Positions 11,791-21,980 of a stretch of 64,000 nucleotides of DNA are shown here, in pieces. The notes beneath the pieces are model-generated. The model was not told the DNA's origin. It saw only the letters and a program-made list of their open reading frames with translations, and did no database searches. A program made the translations under genes and the position numbers. How positions within the stretch are numbered: the first letter of the stretch is position 1; each line of letters begins with the position of its first letter. This DNA is from Phocoena phocoena (lineage: Eukaryota; Chordata; Mammalia; Artiodactyla; Phocoenidae): assembly GCF_963924675.1 (NCBI RefSeq), contig NC_089236.1, positions 66,425,306 to 66,489,305 on the forward strand, in the 5' to 3' direction.

Positions 11791-12511
11791 CCAAATCCTA
11801 CCACTTCCTTCCATCTTTGCCGTTACCGCCCTGGTCCATGTAACCTTGTTAGTCCTGCTCATGTAATGGATATATTAGGACTCATTGATTATCTGGGTGC
11901 CCCAACAAACTTCAGCATCCCTTTCAAGTTATATGGAGTCATGTCACTAGCTGTAGCCAATGGAGATGTAAATAACACGTCACGTCTGGATTCAAGTGCT
12001 TTCTTTCCATCCCTGGGCAAACACAAGACCTAGTGTGCTGTGGCAAGTTACAACAGCTTGGATGCGTTGCTCACTACTTGTAGAAAGCTGTACAGGACCT
12101 GCGCTGGACCTTGTGTGCTTTACCTGTTACCCAGAAAGTTTGGTATGTTGTATTTTCATTCTTCTTTGAGTCAAAATATTTTCTAGTTTCCCGTGAGACT
12201 TCCTTTTTGACTCGTGGAGTACTTAAAATTGTGTTGTTTCCAAGTATTTGGAGATTTTCCTACTACTTTTCTGTTAATTGATTTCTAGGTTAATTGTATC
12301 GTGGATCACAGAACATACCTTATGTAATTTAAATTCTTCTAATTCTTCTATAATTTCAATTCTTTTAAATTGGTTAAGGTTTGTTTTATGACCTATCTTG
12401 GTGAATGTTTCATGTGCACTTGAAGAAAGTGTATTGGGTGAGGTGTTCTATAAATGTCAATTAAATTTAGTTGCCTGATGATCGGTTTGTGTACTGATTT
12501 TTCCTTTCTGA

Positions 12512-12719
12512 TTTTTTTTTTTTTTTTTGCGGTACGCGGGCCTCTCACTGCAGTGGCCTCTCCCGCCGCGGAGCACAGGCTCCGGACGCGCAGGCTCAGC
12601 GGGCATGCCTCACGGGCCCAGCCGCTCCGCGGCATATGGGATCCTTCTGGACCGGGCACGAACCCATGTCCCCCGCATCAGCAGGCGGACTCCCAACCAC
12701 TGCACCACCAGGGAAGCCC
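12512..12719 (-). mobile_element. CHR-type SINE, short class, antisense
   Basis: Poly-T, GCGGTACGCGGGCCTCTC, ending ACCACCAGGGAAGCCC. 'cctttctgatttt' duplications flank it (12503 and 12721). Confidence 0.95.
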
Positions 12720-12904
12720 TCCTTTCTGATTTTGTCTACTCATTCTATGTATTACTCAGAGTATTGACCTCTCCAACTAAAATTGTGAATGTCTCTTTCT
12801 CCTTTCAGTTCTGCTAGTTTTTGCTTATATATTTGGAAGCTCTGTTGTTAGGAGTATTTCCTGTAGAATTGTTATGTCTTCTTGGTGACTCGATCCCTTC
12901 ATGA

Positions 12905-13092
12905 CTTTTTTTTAAAAAATTGGAGTATAGTTGCTTTACAATGTTGTGTTAGTTTCTGCTGTACAGCAAAGTGAATCAGCTATACGTATACATATATCCC
13001 CTCTTTTTTGGATTTCCTTCCCATTTAGGTCACCACAGAGCGCTGAGTGGAGTTCCCTGTGCTATACAGCAGGTTCTCAGTTATCTATTTTC
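12905..13092 (-). mobile_element. 5'-truncated L1 3' end
   Basis: 'GAGTATAGTTGCTTTACAAT' and 'CTGTGCTATACAGCAGGTTC' match the 3' UTR of the full-length L1 later in the window. Truncated to about 190 bp. Confidence 0.85.
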
Positions 13093-13560
13093 CTTTCATC
13101 ATTTTGTAATGTCCCTTTTTATCCCTTATAATTTTTCTTTCTTTGCTTTGAATTCTACTTTGATACTAATGTAATTGGTCACTCCAGCTTTCTTTCTTTT
13201 TCTAGATGTGTTTTTCTGCAGCTGTGCTGAGATCTAAAAAAAAGCTTTAAATTGTGGTAAAAAATTTACCATCTTAACCGTTTTTTAAGTGTGTAGTTCA
13301 GTAGTGTCAAGTATATTCACATTGTTGTGCAACAGATCTCTAGAACTTTTTCATCATGTAAAACTGAAATTCTATACCTCTTGGACAACTCCCCACTTCT
13401 TCCTCCCCCATGCCCTTGGCAACCACTATTCTACCTTCCGATTCTATAGGTTTGACTATTTTAAGTACCTACTCCAGCTTTATTTTGATTACTGTCTGCA
13501 TGATAAATGTTTTTCCATTCCTTTACTTGAAAAATATTTTTTTAAGCATCGAATGTAATT

Positions 13561-13866
13561 TTAAAAAATTCATTTATTTATTTTAGGCTGCGTTGGGTCT
13601 TCGTTGCTGAATGCAGACTTTTTCTAGTTGTGGCGAGCGGGGGCTACTCTTTGTTGTGGTGCGTGGGCTTCTCGTTGTGGAGCACGGGCTCTGGGCGTGT
13701 GGGCTTAAGTAGTTGTGGCTCGCGGGCTCTAGAGCGCAGGCTCAGTAGTTGTGGCGAACGGGCTTAGTTGCTCTGCGGCATGTGGGATCTTCCCAGACTA
13801 GGATTCACACCCATGTCCCCTGCATTGGCAGGCGGATTCTTAACCACTGTGCCACCAGGGAAGTCC
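13561..13866 (-). mobile_element. CHR-type SINE, long class, antisense
   Basis: An AT-rich tail complement, then 'TTTTAGGCTGCGTTGGGTC', ending GTGCCACCAGGGAAGTCC. 'ttaaaattttt'-like sequence lies on both flanks. Confidence 0.92.
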
Positions 13867-15160
13867 TTAAAATTTTTTTTAAAGTGATAATTCACGTGAA
13901 ATAAAATTCACCCATTGAAAGTCTGTAACTCAGTGGCTTTTGGTATATTCACAGATATGTGCAAACTTTACCACTACCTAATTTTAGAATTTCATCATCC
14001 CAAGAAGAAACCCTATACCCATTAGTATTCATACTTACTCCAAGCCCCAGGCTACCACTCATTTGTCTGCCTGTATGGAATTACCTATCCTGGGCATTTC
14101 ACATACATGGAAGCATACAATTTGTGGCCTTTTGTGACCAGCTTCCTTCACTTAGCATAATCTTTTTCAAGGTTAATCCAGGTTGTAGCATGCATCAATA
14201 CTTCATTCCTTTTTTATAGCCAAATAGTATTTTATGATTTTTAGTACAGTTTGCCCATTCTCTTGTTGGACACCTGGACTGTTTCCACGTTTTGACTATT
14301 ATGAACATATAATAGCTAGGAATGTTTGTATACAACGTTTTGTGTGAACATGTTTTCATTTCCCTAAACTATATACCTAGGAGTGGAATTGCTGGGTCAC
14401 ATGGTAACTCTGTTTAACATTTTGATGTCTAACTGGCTGTCCCATTTTACATTCCCTATAGCAATATGTGAGTGTTCCCATTTTTCCGTACCCTCACCAA
14501 CTCTTGCTAATGCTCATCTTTATTACAGCCATCCTAGTGGGTATGAAGTTGTCATGCTGATTTGCATTTCCCTAGTGGCTAACCATGTACTTATTGGTCA
14601 TTTTTATATCTTCTTTGGAAAAAATGCCTATTCAGATCCTTTGCCCATTTTTAAAATTGGGCTGCCTTTTTATTCCTGAGTTCTAAGAGTTCTTTATATA
14701 TTCTGGATGAAGTCCCTTACCAAATATGATTTGCAATGAATCTCCAATTCTGTGCATTGTCTTCATTTTCTTGATGGTGCCCTTTGAAGCACAAAATTTC
14801 TAAATTTTCATGGAATTCGCTTTTTCTAATTTTCTGTGTTTGTGCTTTTGGTGTTGTATTTAAGAAGGTTTTATTCAACCCAAGATTATGAAGATTTACT
14901 CCTCTTTTCTTGTAAGAGTTTTACAGCTTTAGATTTTACATTTAGGTGTATGTAATTTGAGTTATTCTTTGTATATGGTCTAAGGAAAGGGTCCAATTTA
15001 ACTCTTTTGCATGTAGCTATCCAGTTGTCCCAACACCATTTGTTGGAGTGACTATATTTTTTCCATTAAACTGTCTTGGCATCCTTGTTGAAATTAATTG
15101 ACCACAGTGTGAAGTTTTACCTTTGTTGTAGACCGTTTATAGTTGACTCATGTTATTTTT
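13867..15160 (-). mobile_element. old L1 3' UTR and ORF2 fragment, antisense
   Basis: It reads as reverse-complement L1 from the 3' UTR ('AATAAAATTCACCCATTGAA') through distal ORF2 ('TACCTAGGAGTGGAATTGCT', 'CATTTCCCTAGTGGCTAACC') to central ORF2. Many stops; inactive. Confidence 0.88.
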
Positions 15161-15402
15161 TTTAGTATCCATTTTGATACTCTTTTAATTACTGTGTTTA
15201 TAACATTTAGATTTAATATATTTGGATTTAGATGTAAGAATCTGGAAAATAAGGACTAAGCCCTTATGATTTATGTTATTGAAATTTCTTAAGAAATCTT
15301 TTTCAAGACTGGTTATTATGATTTCATTTAGTTAACTTAGAAATTTAGAAGGTTTAAATTTTGAAGAGTTTACCCATTGTATATAAAATATAATATTGTA
15401 GT
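15161..15402. other. short AT-rich gap, nothing recognised
   Basis: AT-rich sequence between the old L1 and the next SINE. It may belong to the L1. Confidence 0.3.
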
Positions 15403-15419
15403 AAAATCTCGAGAAGACA

Positions 15420-15600
15420 GGGACTTCCCTGGTGGTCCAGTGGTTGACTCCACACTCCCAATGCAGGGGGCCCAGGTTCAATCTGGTCAGGGAACTAGAT
15501 CCCACATGCTGCAACTAAGAGCCCACATGCCACAACTGAAAAAGATCCTGTATGCTGCAACTAAGACCTGGTGCAGCCAAATAAATAAATAAATATTTAA
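15420..15600 (+). mobile_element. tRNA-derived SINE, 'GGTGGTCCAG' class
   Basis: It starts GGACTTCCCTGGTGGTCCAG and ends GGTGCAGCCAAATAAATAAA, a different class from the CHR copies. Imperfect duplications 'aaaatct..aggagaca' flank it (15403 and 15605). Confidence 0.9.
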
Positions 15601-15699
15601 AAATAAAATCTGGAGGAGACATAGAGCTCTCTCTCTTTTTTTTTTCTAATGCATCATACCTGATAAACTAGCTCAGTACTTTTTGGTTGGCATTTTTAA

Positions 15700-16028
15700 A
15701 AAAAATTTTATTCATTTATTTATTTTTTGACTGCATTGGGTCTTTGTTGCTGTGCATGGGCTTTCTCTAGTTGTGGCAAGTGGGGACTACTCTTCATTGT
15801 GGTGCATGGGCTTCTCATTGCTGTGGCTTCTCTTGTTGCGGAGCACGGGCTCTAGGTGCGCGGGCTTCAGTAGTTGTGGCTCGTGGGCTCTAGAGCGCAG
15901 GCTCAGTAGCTGTGGCTCGTGGGCTTAGTTGCTCTGCAGCATGTGGGATCTTCACGGACCAGGGCTTGAACACGTGTCCCCTGCGTTGGCAGGTGGATTC
16001 TTAACCACTGCGCCACCAGGTAAGTCCC
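15700..16028 (-). mobile_element. CHR-type SINE, long class, antisense
   Basis: An AT-rich tail complement, 'TTTTTGACTGCATTGGGTC', ending GCGCCACCAGGTAAGTCCC. The next SINE abuts it. Confidence 0.93.
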
Positions 16029-16036
16029 TGTCTCTC

Positions 16037-16245
16037 TTTTTTTTTTTTTTTTTGTGGTACGTGGGCCTCTCACTGTTGTGGCCTCTCCCGTTGCGGAGCA
16101 CAGGCTCCGGACGCGCAGGCTCAGCGGCCATGGCTCACGGGCCCAGCTGCTCCACGGCATGTGGGATCCTCCCGGACCGGGGCACGAACCCGTGTCCCCT
16201 GCGTCGGCAGGCGGACTCTCCACCACTGCGCCACCAGGGAAGCCC
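16037..16245 (-). mobile_element. CHR-type SINE, short class, antisense
   Basis: Poly-T, GTGGTACGTGGGCCTCTC, ending GCGCCACCAGGGAAGCCC. 'cctgtctctttttt' duplications flank it (16027 and 16244), so it inserted just beside the previous SINE. Confidence 0.95.
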
Positions 16246-16254
16246 CTGTCTCTT

Positions 16255-17010
16255 TTTTTATTGAGATAGAATTTGACATATAGCATTGTATTAGTTTTAG
16301 GTGCTCAACATAATGATTTGGTATATGTGTATGTTGCAAAATGATTACCACAGTAAGTTTAGTTAACTTTCATCACCACATATATTTACAATTTTCTTCT
16401 TTATAATGAGAACTTTTAAGATCTACTCTCTTAGCAGCTTTCAAATATACAATACAGTGTTGTTAACTATAGTCACCATGCTGTACATTACATCCCCAGC
16501 ACTTATTTATCTTGTAACTGGAAGTTTGTACCTTGACCACCTTCACCTATTTCACAACCCTCCCCTTCCCACATCTCTGGCAGCCACTAGTTTGTTCTTT
16601 GGTCTTTTTTTTTTTTTGGCCATACGACGTGGCTTGCAGGATCTTAGTTCCTGAACAGGGTTTGAACCTGGGCCCCCAGCAGTGGAATTGAGGAGTCCTA
16701 ACCACTGGACCATTAGGGAATTCCCTGTTCTTTGTATCTATGAGTTCGGTTTTTTAGATTCCATATATAAGTGAGATCGTATAGTATTTGTCTTTTTCTG
16801 TCTGATATTTCACTTAACATAACGACCTCAGGGTCCATTCATGTTGTCTCAAATGGCAGGATTTCCTTCTTTTTCATAGATGAATACTAGTCGATTGTGT
16901 GTGTATATACACACCACATTTTCTTTATCCATTCATCTGCTGATGGACACTTAGGTTGTTTCCATGTCTTGACTGTTGTAAATAATGCTGCAGTGAACAT
17001 GAGGATGGAC
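16255..17010 (-). mobile_element. L1 3' end, antisense, split by a SINE
   Basis: L1 3' UTR ('ATTGAGATAGAATTTGACAT') and distal ORF2 ('CATCTGCTGATGGACACTTA') in reverse. A short SINE interrupts at 16604-16725. Confidence 0.9.
16604..16725 (-). mobile_element. short monomeric tRNA-derived SINE, antisense
   Basis: 'GGCTTGCAGGATCTTAGTTC' to 'CCACTGGACCATTAGGGAA'. It is about 120 bp and lacks the longer CHR body. 'tgttcttt' duplications flank it. Confidence 0.9.
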
Positions 17011-17106
17011 ATAGAGCTGTCTTTAAATCAATATTAACTCATCCCAATTGTCCAAAGATTCACCTATTTATCAGAAATAGTACATGAACCTTTAAAAATA
17101 CATTTA

Positions 17107-17322
17107 GGGCTTCCCTGGTGGCGCAGTGGTTGAGAGTCCGCCTGCCGATGCAGGGGACATGGGTTCGTGCCCCGGTCCGGGAAGATCCCACATGCCGCGG
17201 AGCGGCTGGGCCCGTGAGCCATGGCCGCTGAGCCTGCGCGTCTGGAGCCTGTGCTCTGCAACGGGAGAGGCCACAACAGTGAGAGGCCTGGGTACGGCAA
17301 AAAAAAAAAAAACAAAAAAAAC
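17107..17322 (+). mobile_element. CHR-type SINE, short class
   Basis: It starts GGGCTTCCCTGGTGGCGCAG and ends GCCTGGGTACGGC plus an A-rich tail. Close to the consensus, so probably recent. Confidence 0.94.
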
Positions 17323-17714
17323 AATTTAAAACCTTGTATTCCAGGACCAATGTTAAAGAATCTTTAAGTTATGTTTCAAAAATTTATCTAATAATTATTT
17401 TAACACAGGCTATCATTTACATGTACATATTTTAAAAACAGAAAGTATACTTAATGAACTTTTTCTTATAGATATTTTGATTATCTGGACTAGAATATTC
17501 CTAGAGTGTGTACATAACAGATTTTAAATCAAGTAATCAACAATTTCCCAAGTGAAGGGAAAAGAGGAAAAACAGGAAAGAAAAGAGAGGAGCTGGTTTC
17601 AAACAACTAAGAAACTATTTCTGTAAAGTACTAATTCTCTTTCTTCTTCAAGGAAAAAGAAGTTCAGATGCAGAAAAACTCATTACAGTTGATTTAAAAA
17701 TACTCAGGCCCTTT
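17323..17714. other. AT-rich, nothing recognised
   Basis: AT-rich sequence with a purine-rich stretch near 17555-17595 and no exon or named repeat. Confidence 0.35.
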
Positions 17715-18345
17715 ACAATTAAGTAAACTTTTATTTTTGAAATAATTTTAGAGTAAAGCTGCAAGGATACTACAGAGCAGTCCTAAACACTCATTTATTC
17801 TCCTATTGCCAACATCTTACATACAATCACTGTACATTTGTCAAAGCTAAGAAAGTTAATAATGGCCCATTACTATTAACTAAACTTGAGACTTTATCTG
17901 GACTTCAGTAGTTTTCCCAGTAACATCCATTTTCTATTTCTGGATGTGGTTTAAGACAGACCTGTCAGTCATCATGTCTCCTTAGTTTCCTCTGGTCTGT
18001 TAAGTTTTGAGGAGTATGATCAGGTATTTTATAGACTGTCCCTCAATTTTGGTTTATGTGATTTTTTTTCATATTTAGACTAGGTTATAGAATGGAAAGA
18101 ATACAACAGAAGTGAAGTGTCCTTCTCATGACCTCATATCAGGGGGTTATATGGGATCAATATAACTTAATATTGGTAATGTTTACCTTGACCACCTGGC
18201 CAAGGTAGTGTTTGCCAGTTTCTCCACTGTAAAGTTACTCCACTCTCCCCTTTCCACACTCTAGTCTTTAAAAGTTAGTCATTAAGTCCAGCCCACATTC
18301 AAGGGAGAGGGGACTTAAGGTCTATCTCCTGAAGTGAGGGGAGTA
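17715..18345 (-). mobile_element. ancient L1 (L1M-type) 3' UTR, antisense
   Basis: 'TTTATTTTTGAAATAATTTT', 'CTTGACCACCTGGCCAAGGT' and 'TAAGTCCAGCCCACATTCAA' are landmarks of the L1M 3' end in reverse. Confidence 0.75.
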
Positions 18346-18349
18346 CCAT

Positions 18350-18645
18350 GTTAAGCTGAATAGTGTTCCCGCTGAAGATATCGACATTCTGATCCCCCAA
18401 CAATGTTCTCTTTTATGGCAAAAGGGATTTTGCAGATGTGACTAAATTGAGGATCCTGCAGGGAGAGAATATCCTGGATTATCCAAGTGGGCCCTAAATA
18501 ATTAATTACAAAGATCCTTACAAGACAGAAGAAGGTCAAAAGCAAGAGAAAATGATGTGATGAAGGAAGCAGAGACTGATGTGGCCAGAAGCCTACTAAC
18601 ATAAATGGGTTGACAAGCAGACAGAAGACAGGACATGGTTTTAAA
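18350..18645 (+). mobile_element. MaLR-like LTR fragment
   Basis: 'GGCAAAAGGGATTTTGCAGA' followed by 'AATATCCTGGATTATCCAAG' is the 5' half of a MaLR-type LTR. The 3' half with its AATAAA is missing. Confidence 0.65.
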
Positions 18646-18867
18646 GCCAAATTTTTACATGAGAACACCAAAGTTTGATCAGATCTCCCAAATCCCTGCA
18701 ATCAAGTAGTAAACTTGACTTAGAAGGGTGATTTTTTACCATCAGCTTGTCAAGAACTATGAAAATCAGTTATATCTAGTGATGGTATGTGAGGAGATAA
18801 ATAGTTGTTAGTAATACAAATTACCCTGACTTTTAGGGAAAATAATCTGACAATCATCTTAAAATTT

Positions 18868-19002
18868 TATTTATTTATTTATTTTTAATTTTTTGACTGC
18901 ATAGCATGGCATGGGGGGGATCTTAGTTCCCTGATCGGGGATCCAACCGTGCCCCCTTCAGTGGAAGCACGGAGTCTTAACCACTGGACTGCCAGGGACG
19001 TC
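18868..19002 (-). mobile_element. short monomeric tRNA-derived SINE, antisense
   Basis: 'GGGATCTTAGTTCCCTGATC' to 'GGACTGCCAGGGACGTCC'. 'tcatcttaaa' duplications flank it (18854 and 19004). Confidence 0.9.
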
Positions 19003-19019
19003 CTCATCTTAAATTTTTA

Positions 19020-19468
19020 AGTGTACACATTCTTTGACAAAGCAATCCCACTTTTAGAAATCCCTTTTATAGAAATGAAAGCACAAGTTCATAAAGATAA
19101 ATGCAGAAGGATGTATACTTCAGCATTATGTTCTTTATAATGTTGCCTATTTTGTTTTTAATGTGGTGTAAAAAGATGTTATAAATATCATATTTGCTTT
19201 TGAACATTTACTTCTCTCCAGAGCTAATCCATCAGCAAATCTGATCTCCTTTCCTCCAAAAAATGTGTTCTAGATCTGTCCACTACTCTCTACCAAAATT
19301 ATTTTTCCGGTCAGTAAACTTAGATCAATATATTTTTATATATTAGAAATTATATAATATTGCTGGTTTTGCATATAGTGCAATTTAAATATTCTACCAT
19401 TATTTTGTCTTTTACTATCATAATGAATAGGTTCTATCAATTACAGTATGGTGTTTATGCTTAATTTT
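19020..19468. other. AT-rich intergenic, nothing recognised
   Basis: No gene or named repeat family was seen. Confidence 0.35.
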
Positions 19469-19480
19469 AAAAGGACTGCA

Positions 19481-19670
19481 GGACATCCCTGGTGGTCCAG
19501 TGGCTAAGACTCTGCGCTCCCAATGCAGGGGGCCTGGGTTTGATCCCTGGCCAGGGAAGTAGATCTCACACACATGCCACAACTAAAGATCCCGTGTGCT
19601 GCAACTAAGACCCGGTACAGCCAAATAAACAAATAAATACATTCATAAAATATTTTAAAAATAAATAAAT
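19481..19670 (+). mobile_element. tRNA-derived SINE, 'GGTGGTCCAG' class
   Basis: It starts GGACATCCCTGGTGGTCCAG and has a B-box-like GGTTTGATCC and an AAATAAAC tail. 'aaaaggactgca' duplications flank it (19469 and 19672). Confidence 0.94.
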
Positions 19671-19682
19671 AAAAAGGACTGC

Positions 19683-20348
19683 ATAAATGTTGATAAATGC
19701 AAACAATATTTATAATTTTCTCTACAATCACTGGATTACTTTGGTTTTATTGGCAAGAGTGATCAGGTGAAAACTATGCCCAGATGAACATTGGAGAAAA
19801 CATTCCTAAGCATTTTATACATATAAGGATAATTTTAGCACTGTACACTTATTGCTATTTAAAATGTTTCCTTCTTTGTTGTAAAATTATCTCTTTCAAG
19901 AGATACTTTGTAAATCCTAGTTTTAAGACTTTAGGATTCATGGCTATGCAATTTGATCAATGAATTTCCAAAATCACTCAACAATGAAGGCCCTTGTTAT
20001 TTTTATTATCTATAGCACAAGGTCTGTCCTCTCGTTAATCATTTTTAATTTCCATCCTTAGAACTTCTTTAGCACTGCTTCTTCCTTAGGACCAGAATCA
20101 CAGGCAGCATTCTGGTGATAATTCATGGTGTAGTATTATTTGTTTACAAAACGTTCTGATTTTGATCAGCAATGTTGGCTGCCTTGGCAACGGTACCTCA
20201 TCTGGATGATGTCTGCACTACTTGTAGACACTGAAATCATTGCTGTTTTTTCACTAACACCACCTTGTGATGGTCGATAAGGAAAAGGACAAACCAAAAA
20301 AAAAAAATCCAAAGAGGAGTCTCATGATTTGCTCTTGTTAGAAGGATA
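19683..20348. other. intergenic, nothing recognised
   Basis: Unique-looking sequence upstream of the promoter region. It could hold regulatory DNA, but nothing specific is visible. Confidence 0.35.
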
Positions 20349-20349
20349 A

Positions 20350-20545
20350 GTAACATTTGTATAAATCTTTATAATTTACAAGAATTTTTACCCACTTCAT
20401 GAAACCTCAAAACAAACCTTTGAGGCCATCAGTATCATACCCACTTTACAGATGAAGATAACCTAGATAACAGCTGTGGTGGGGAACTACATTTCTTGGA
20501 TCTGAATCCTCTGCTCTTCACATTATGTTACACTGCTTTCCACCA
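20350..20545 (-). mobile_element. MIR SINE, antisense
   Basis: 'CATACCCACTTTACAGATGA' is the diagnostic reverse-MIR core. Ancient. Confidence 0.75.
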
Positions 20546-20908
20546 CAACTACTAAGGGACTCAGTTTTTTGTTTGTTTTCCCTTTCTCCAAACCATTTCC
20601 TTTGCTTAGTTCCCTCTGGAATAAAAGCTTAGAAAGCTTTTACCCTCCTGAGTGTATTTTTAGGAAATAACGAATTCACCGTGCCATTTATCATTCATGA
20701 GTTCTAAAGTGTGCAGTAGCGCCAAGATAGCAAATGCATACTCACTGGTAAAGTAGTAAGTTTGCACTTGACAGCGCTTAACACAGAAAGGCATTACTGT
20801 TTCATCCCGTGTGAAACATCACTGGTGCATAGTGTGCGTTGTGTTGAGGACGCCGGAGGAAGTGGCGGTGAACAAGTTTAATGCCAAATTGTGTAACTTG
20901 AATTTTAC

Positions 20909-21230
20909 CTTGTTGAGTTTCCTCTGTTGAGCACAAGATACAAGATCCGTCCTAACACGTCTCTCTTTTTTTCCTTATAGTTGACGTTGGCTGCACTCTC
21001 AAGAACCCTTTGCTCTCTTAGCTGCTGTGCTTCCCTGGTTTCTTCTGCACAGAATCTTCCAGAATTGCTCTTTTTCTGGACACGCTGGTCCACTGGACAG
21101 TCGGGGAATGGGTCCCAATCTTCCATGCCATTCTCACTTACCTCCCTTAGGTCCCTAATGTACCTGGTTGTCCTGACATGCTCCCGGCTCCATCGGCTCA
21201 CCCTACTTTACTGAGCCCGAGCTTCTCCTG
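20909..21230 (-). other. possible divergent transcript exon upstream of DNAJC3
   Basis: A 98-codon open frame (20905-21201) runs away from the DNAJC3 promoter on the - strand. Its stop codon lies inside an AAG|GTAAAA donor-like site at 20908/20909. Vertebrate CpG-island promoters commonly fire in both directions, and I recall a divergent non-coding transcript annotated at human DNAJC3. The predicted protein is not recognised. No acceptor or poly-A site was seen. This is inference and could simply be open by chance. Confidence 0.25.
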
Positions 21231-21647
21231 ATCGTTTCGCCACCGCTCTTCAGGGCGGTCCGTGTAGGTTCCGAGACTCTCAGAGGGAGGTAGTAGGCTC
21301 TGCCACTTGTCCTGTTCCCCGATCCACCCCCGCAGACTTCCTGGGGCCAGGTTTGGCTTCTCACTGCGGAAGCGGCGGATTCACCTTTCTCCAAACAGCA
21401 CACTGGAAAACCTCGGATTGCTGACATCCTCCTCCTCGCCGACCCAGCGCGCGGGGACCGGCCCAAAAAGGCTTCCGCGGCCTGCGCATGCGGACTCGGC
21501 GGCTGCCACACAGCTGCCCGGCCGCCTCCCTCCGGCCCGCCGCTGCGGTTTGGAGCTCCTGACAGCTCCACCGCAGGCGGACGCAGTCTTGTCTCGTGCT
21601 TCCACGTTATCCTATCAGAGAAGGGGCGGGGGCAGCGGCCCCCACAG

Positions 21648-21666
21648 CCTATCAGCGCGAACCACG
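21648..21666 (+). promoter_or_regulatory. ER-stress-response-element-like motif (ERSE)
   Basis: The consensus is CCAAT-N9-CCACG; here it reads CCTAT, nine bases, CCACG. The spacing and the ATF6/XBP1 half-site are exact and the NF-Y half has one mismatch. It lies about 230 bp upstream of the start codon. DNAJC3 is a known UPR target, so function is plausible but untested here. A second, weaker arrangement on the other strand pairs the ATTGG at 21708 with a degenerate half-site at 21694. Confidence 0.5.
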
Positions 21667-21898
21667 ACCCCGGCGAGCCCAGTAGGAAAGTGGCCAGGAA
21701 GAAGGTGATTGGGCGGCGGCGGCGTTCGGGGCGTAGCCCCGCCCGGGCCCCGCCTACCGCTGCCTCCTTCCGCGGGGCGCCAGCCGCCTTAGGCCTGAGC
21801 AGGAGCGGACGGCGGGCGGGCGCGGTTTCAGCGTGAGCGCCGGCGGGGGCTGGTGGGCCCCGCACCTTTGCTCTTCCTCGGCGCCCGCGCCTTCGGAC

Positions 21899-21980
21899 AT
21901 GGTGGCCCCCGGCTCTGTGACCAGCCGGCTGGGCTCGGTGTTCCCCTTCCTGCTGGTTCTGGTGGACCTACAGTACGAAG
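21899..21980 (+). CDS. DNAJC3: DNAJC3 coding exon 1
   Basis: It encodes residues 1-27 plus the first base of Gly28: the signal peptide. Donor is GAAG|GTGAGT. The 5' UTR upstream has no ATG as far back as about 21780. Confidence 0.96.

Larger units (their letters stand above)
12150..13560 (-). mobile_element. old L1 ORF2 fragment hosting three later insertions
   Basis: Reverse-complement L1 ORF2 text runs on both sides of a SINE (12512-12719), a young L1 3' end (12905-13092) and an L1 3'-UTR piece (about 13197-13470). The repeated 'ACTCCAGCTTT' at 13183 and 13472 looks like the duplication left by the last. Confidence 0.75.

Noticed and set aside
15903..16286. 127-codon frame and the many similar frames in SINEs (for example 3783-4169, 17060-17350, 60620-61004)
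   Set aside because: They are translations of CHR SINE bodies, recurring with the same peptide at every copy. Not genes.
21203..21865. 220-codon - strand frame across the promoter
   Set aside because: It lies in stop-poor GC-rich CpG-island DNA, shows no recognisable domain and overlaps the DNAJC3 5' UTR.
21833..21898. In-frame GTG-initiated N-terminal extension of DNAJC3
   Set aside because: The frame is open upstream of the ATG, but the ATG has a good context and gives the known signal peptide. A non-AUG start would spoil ER targeting.
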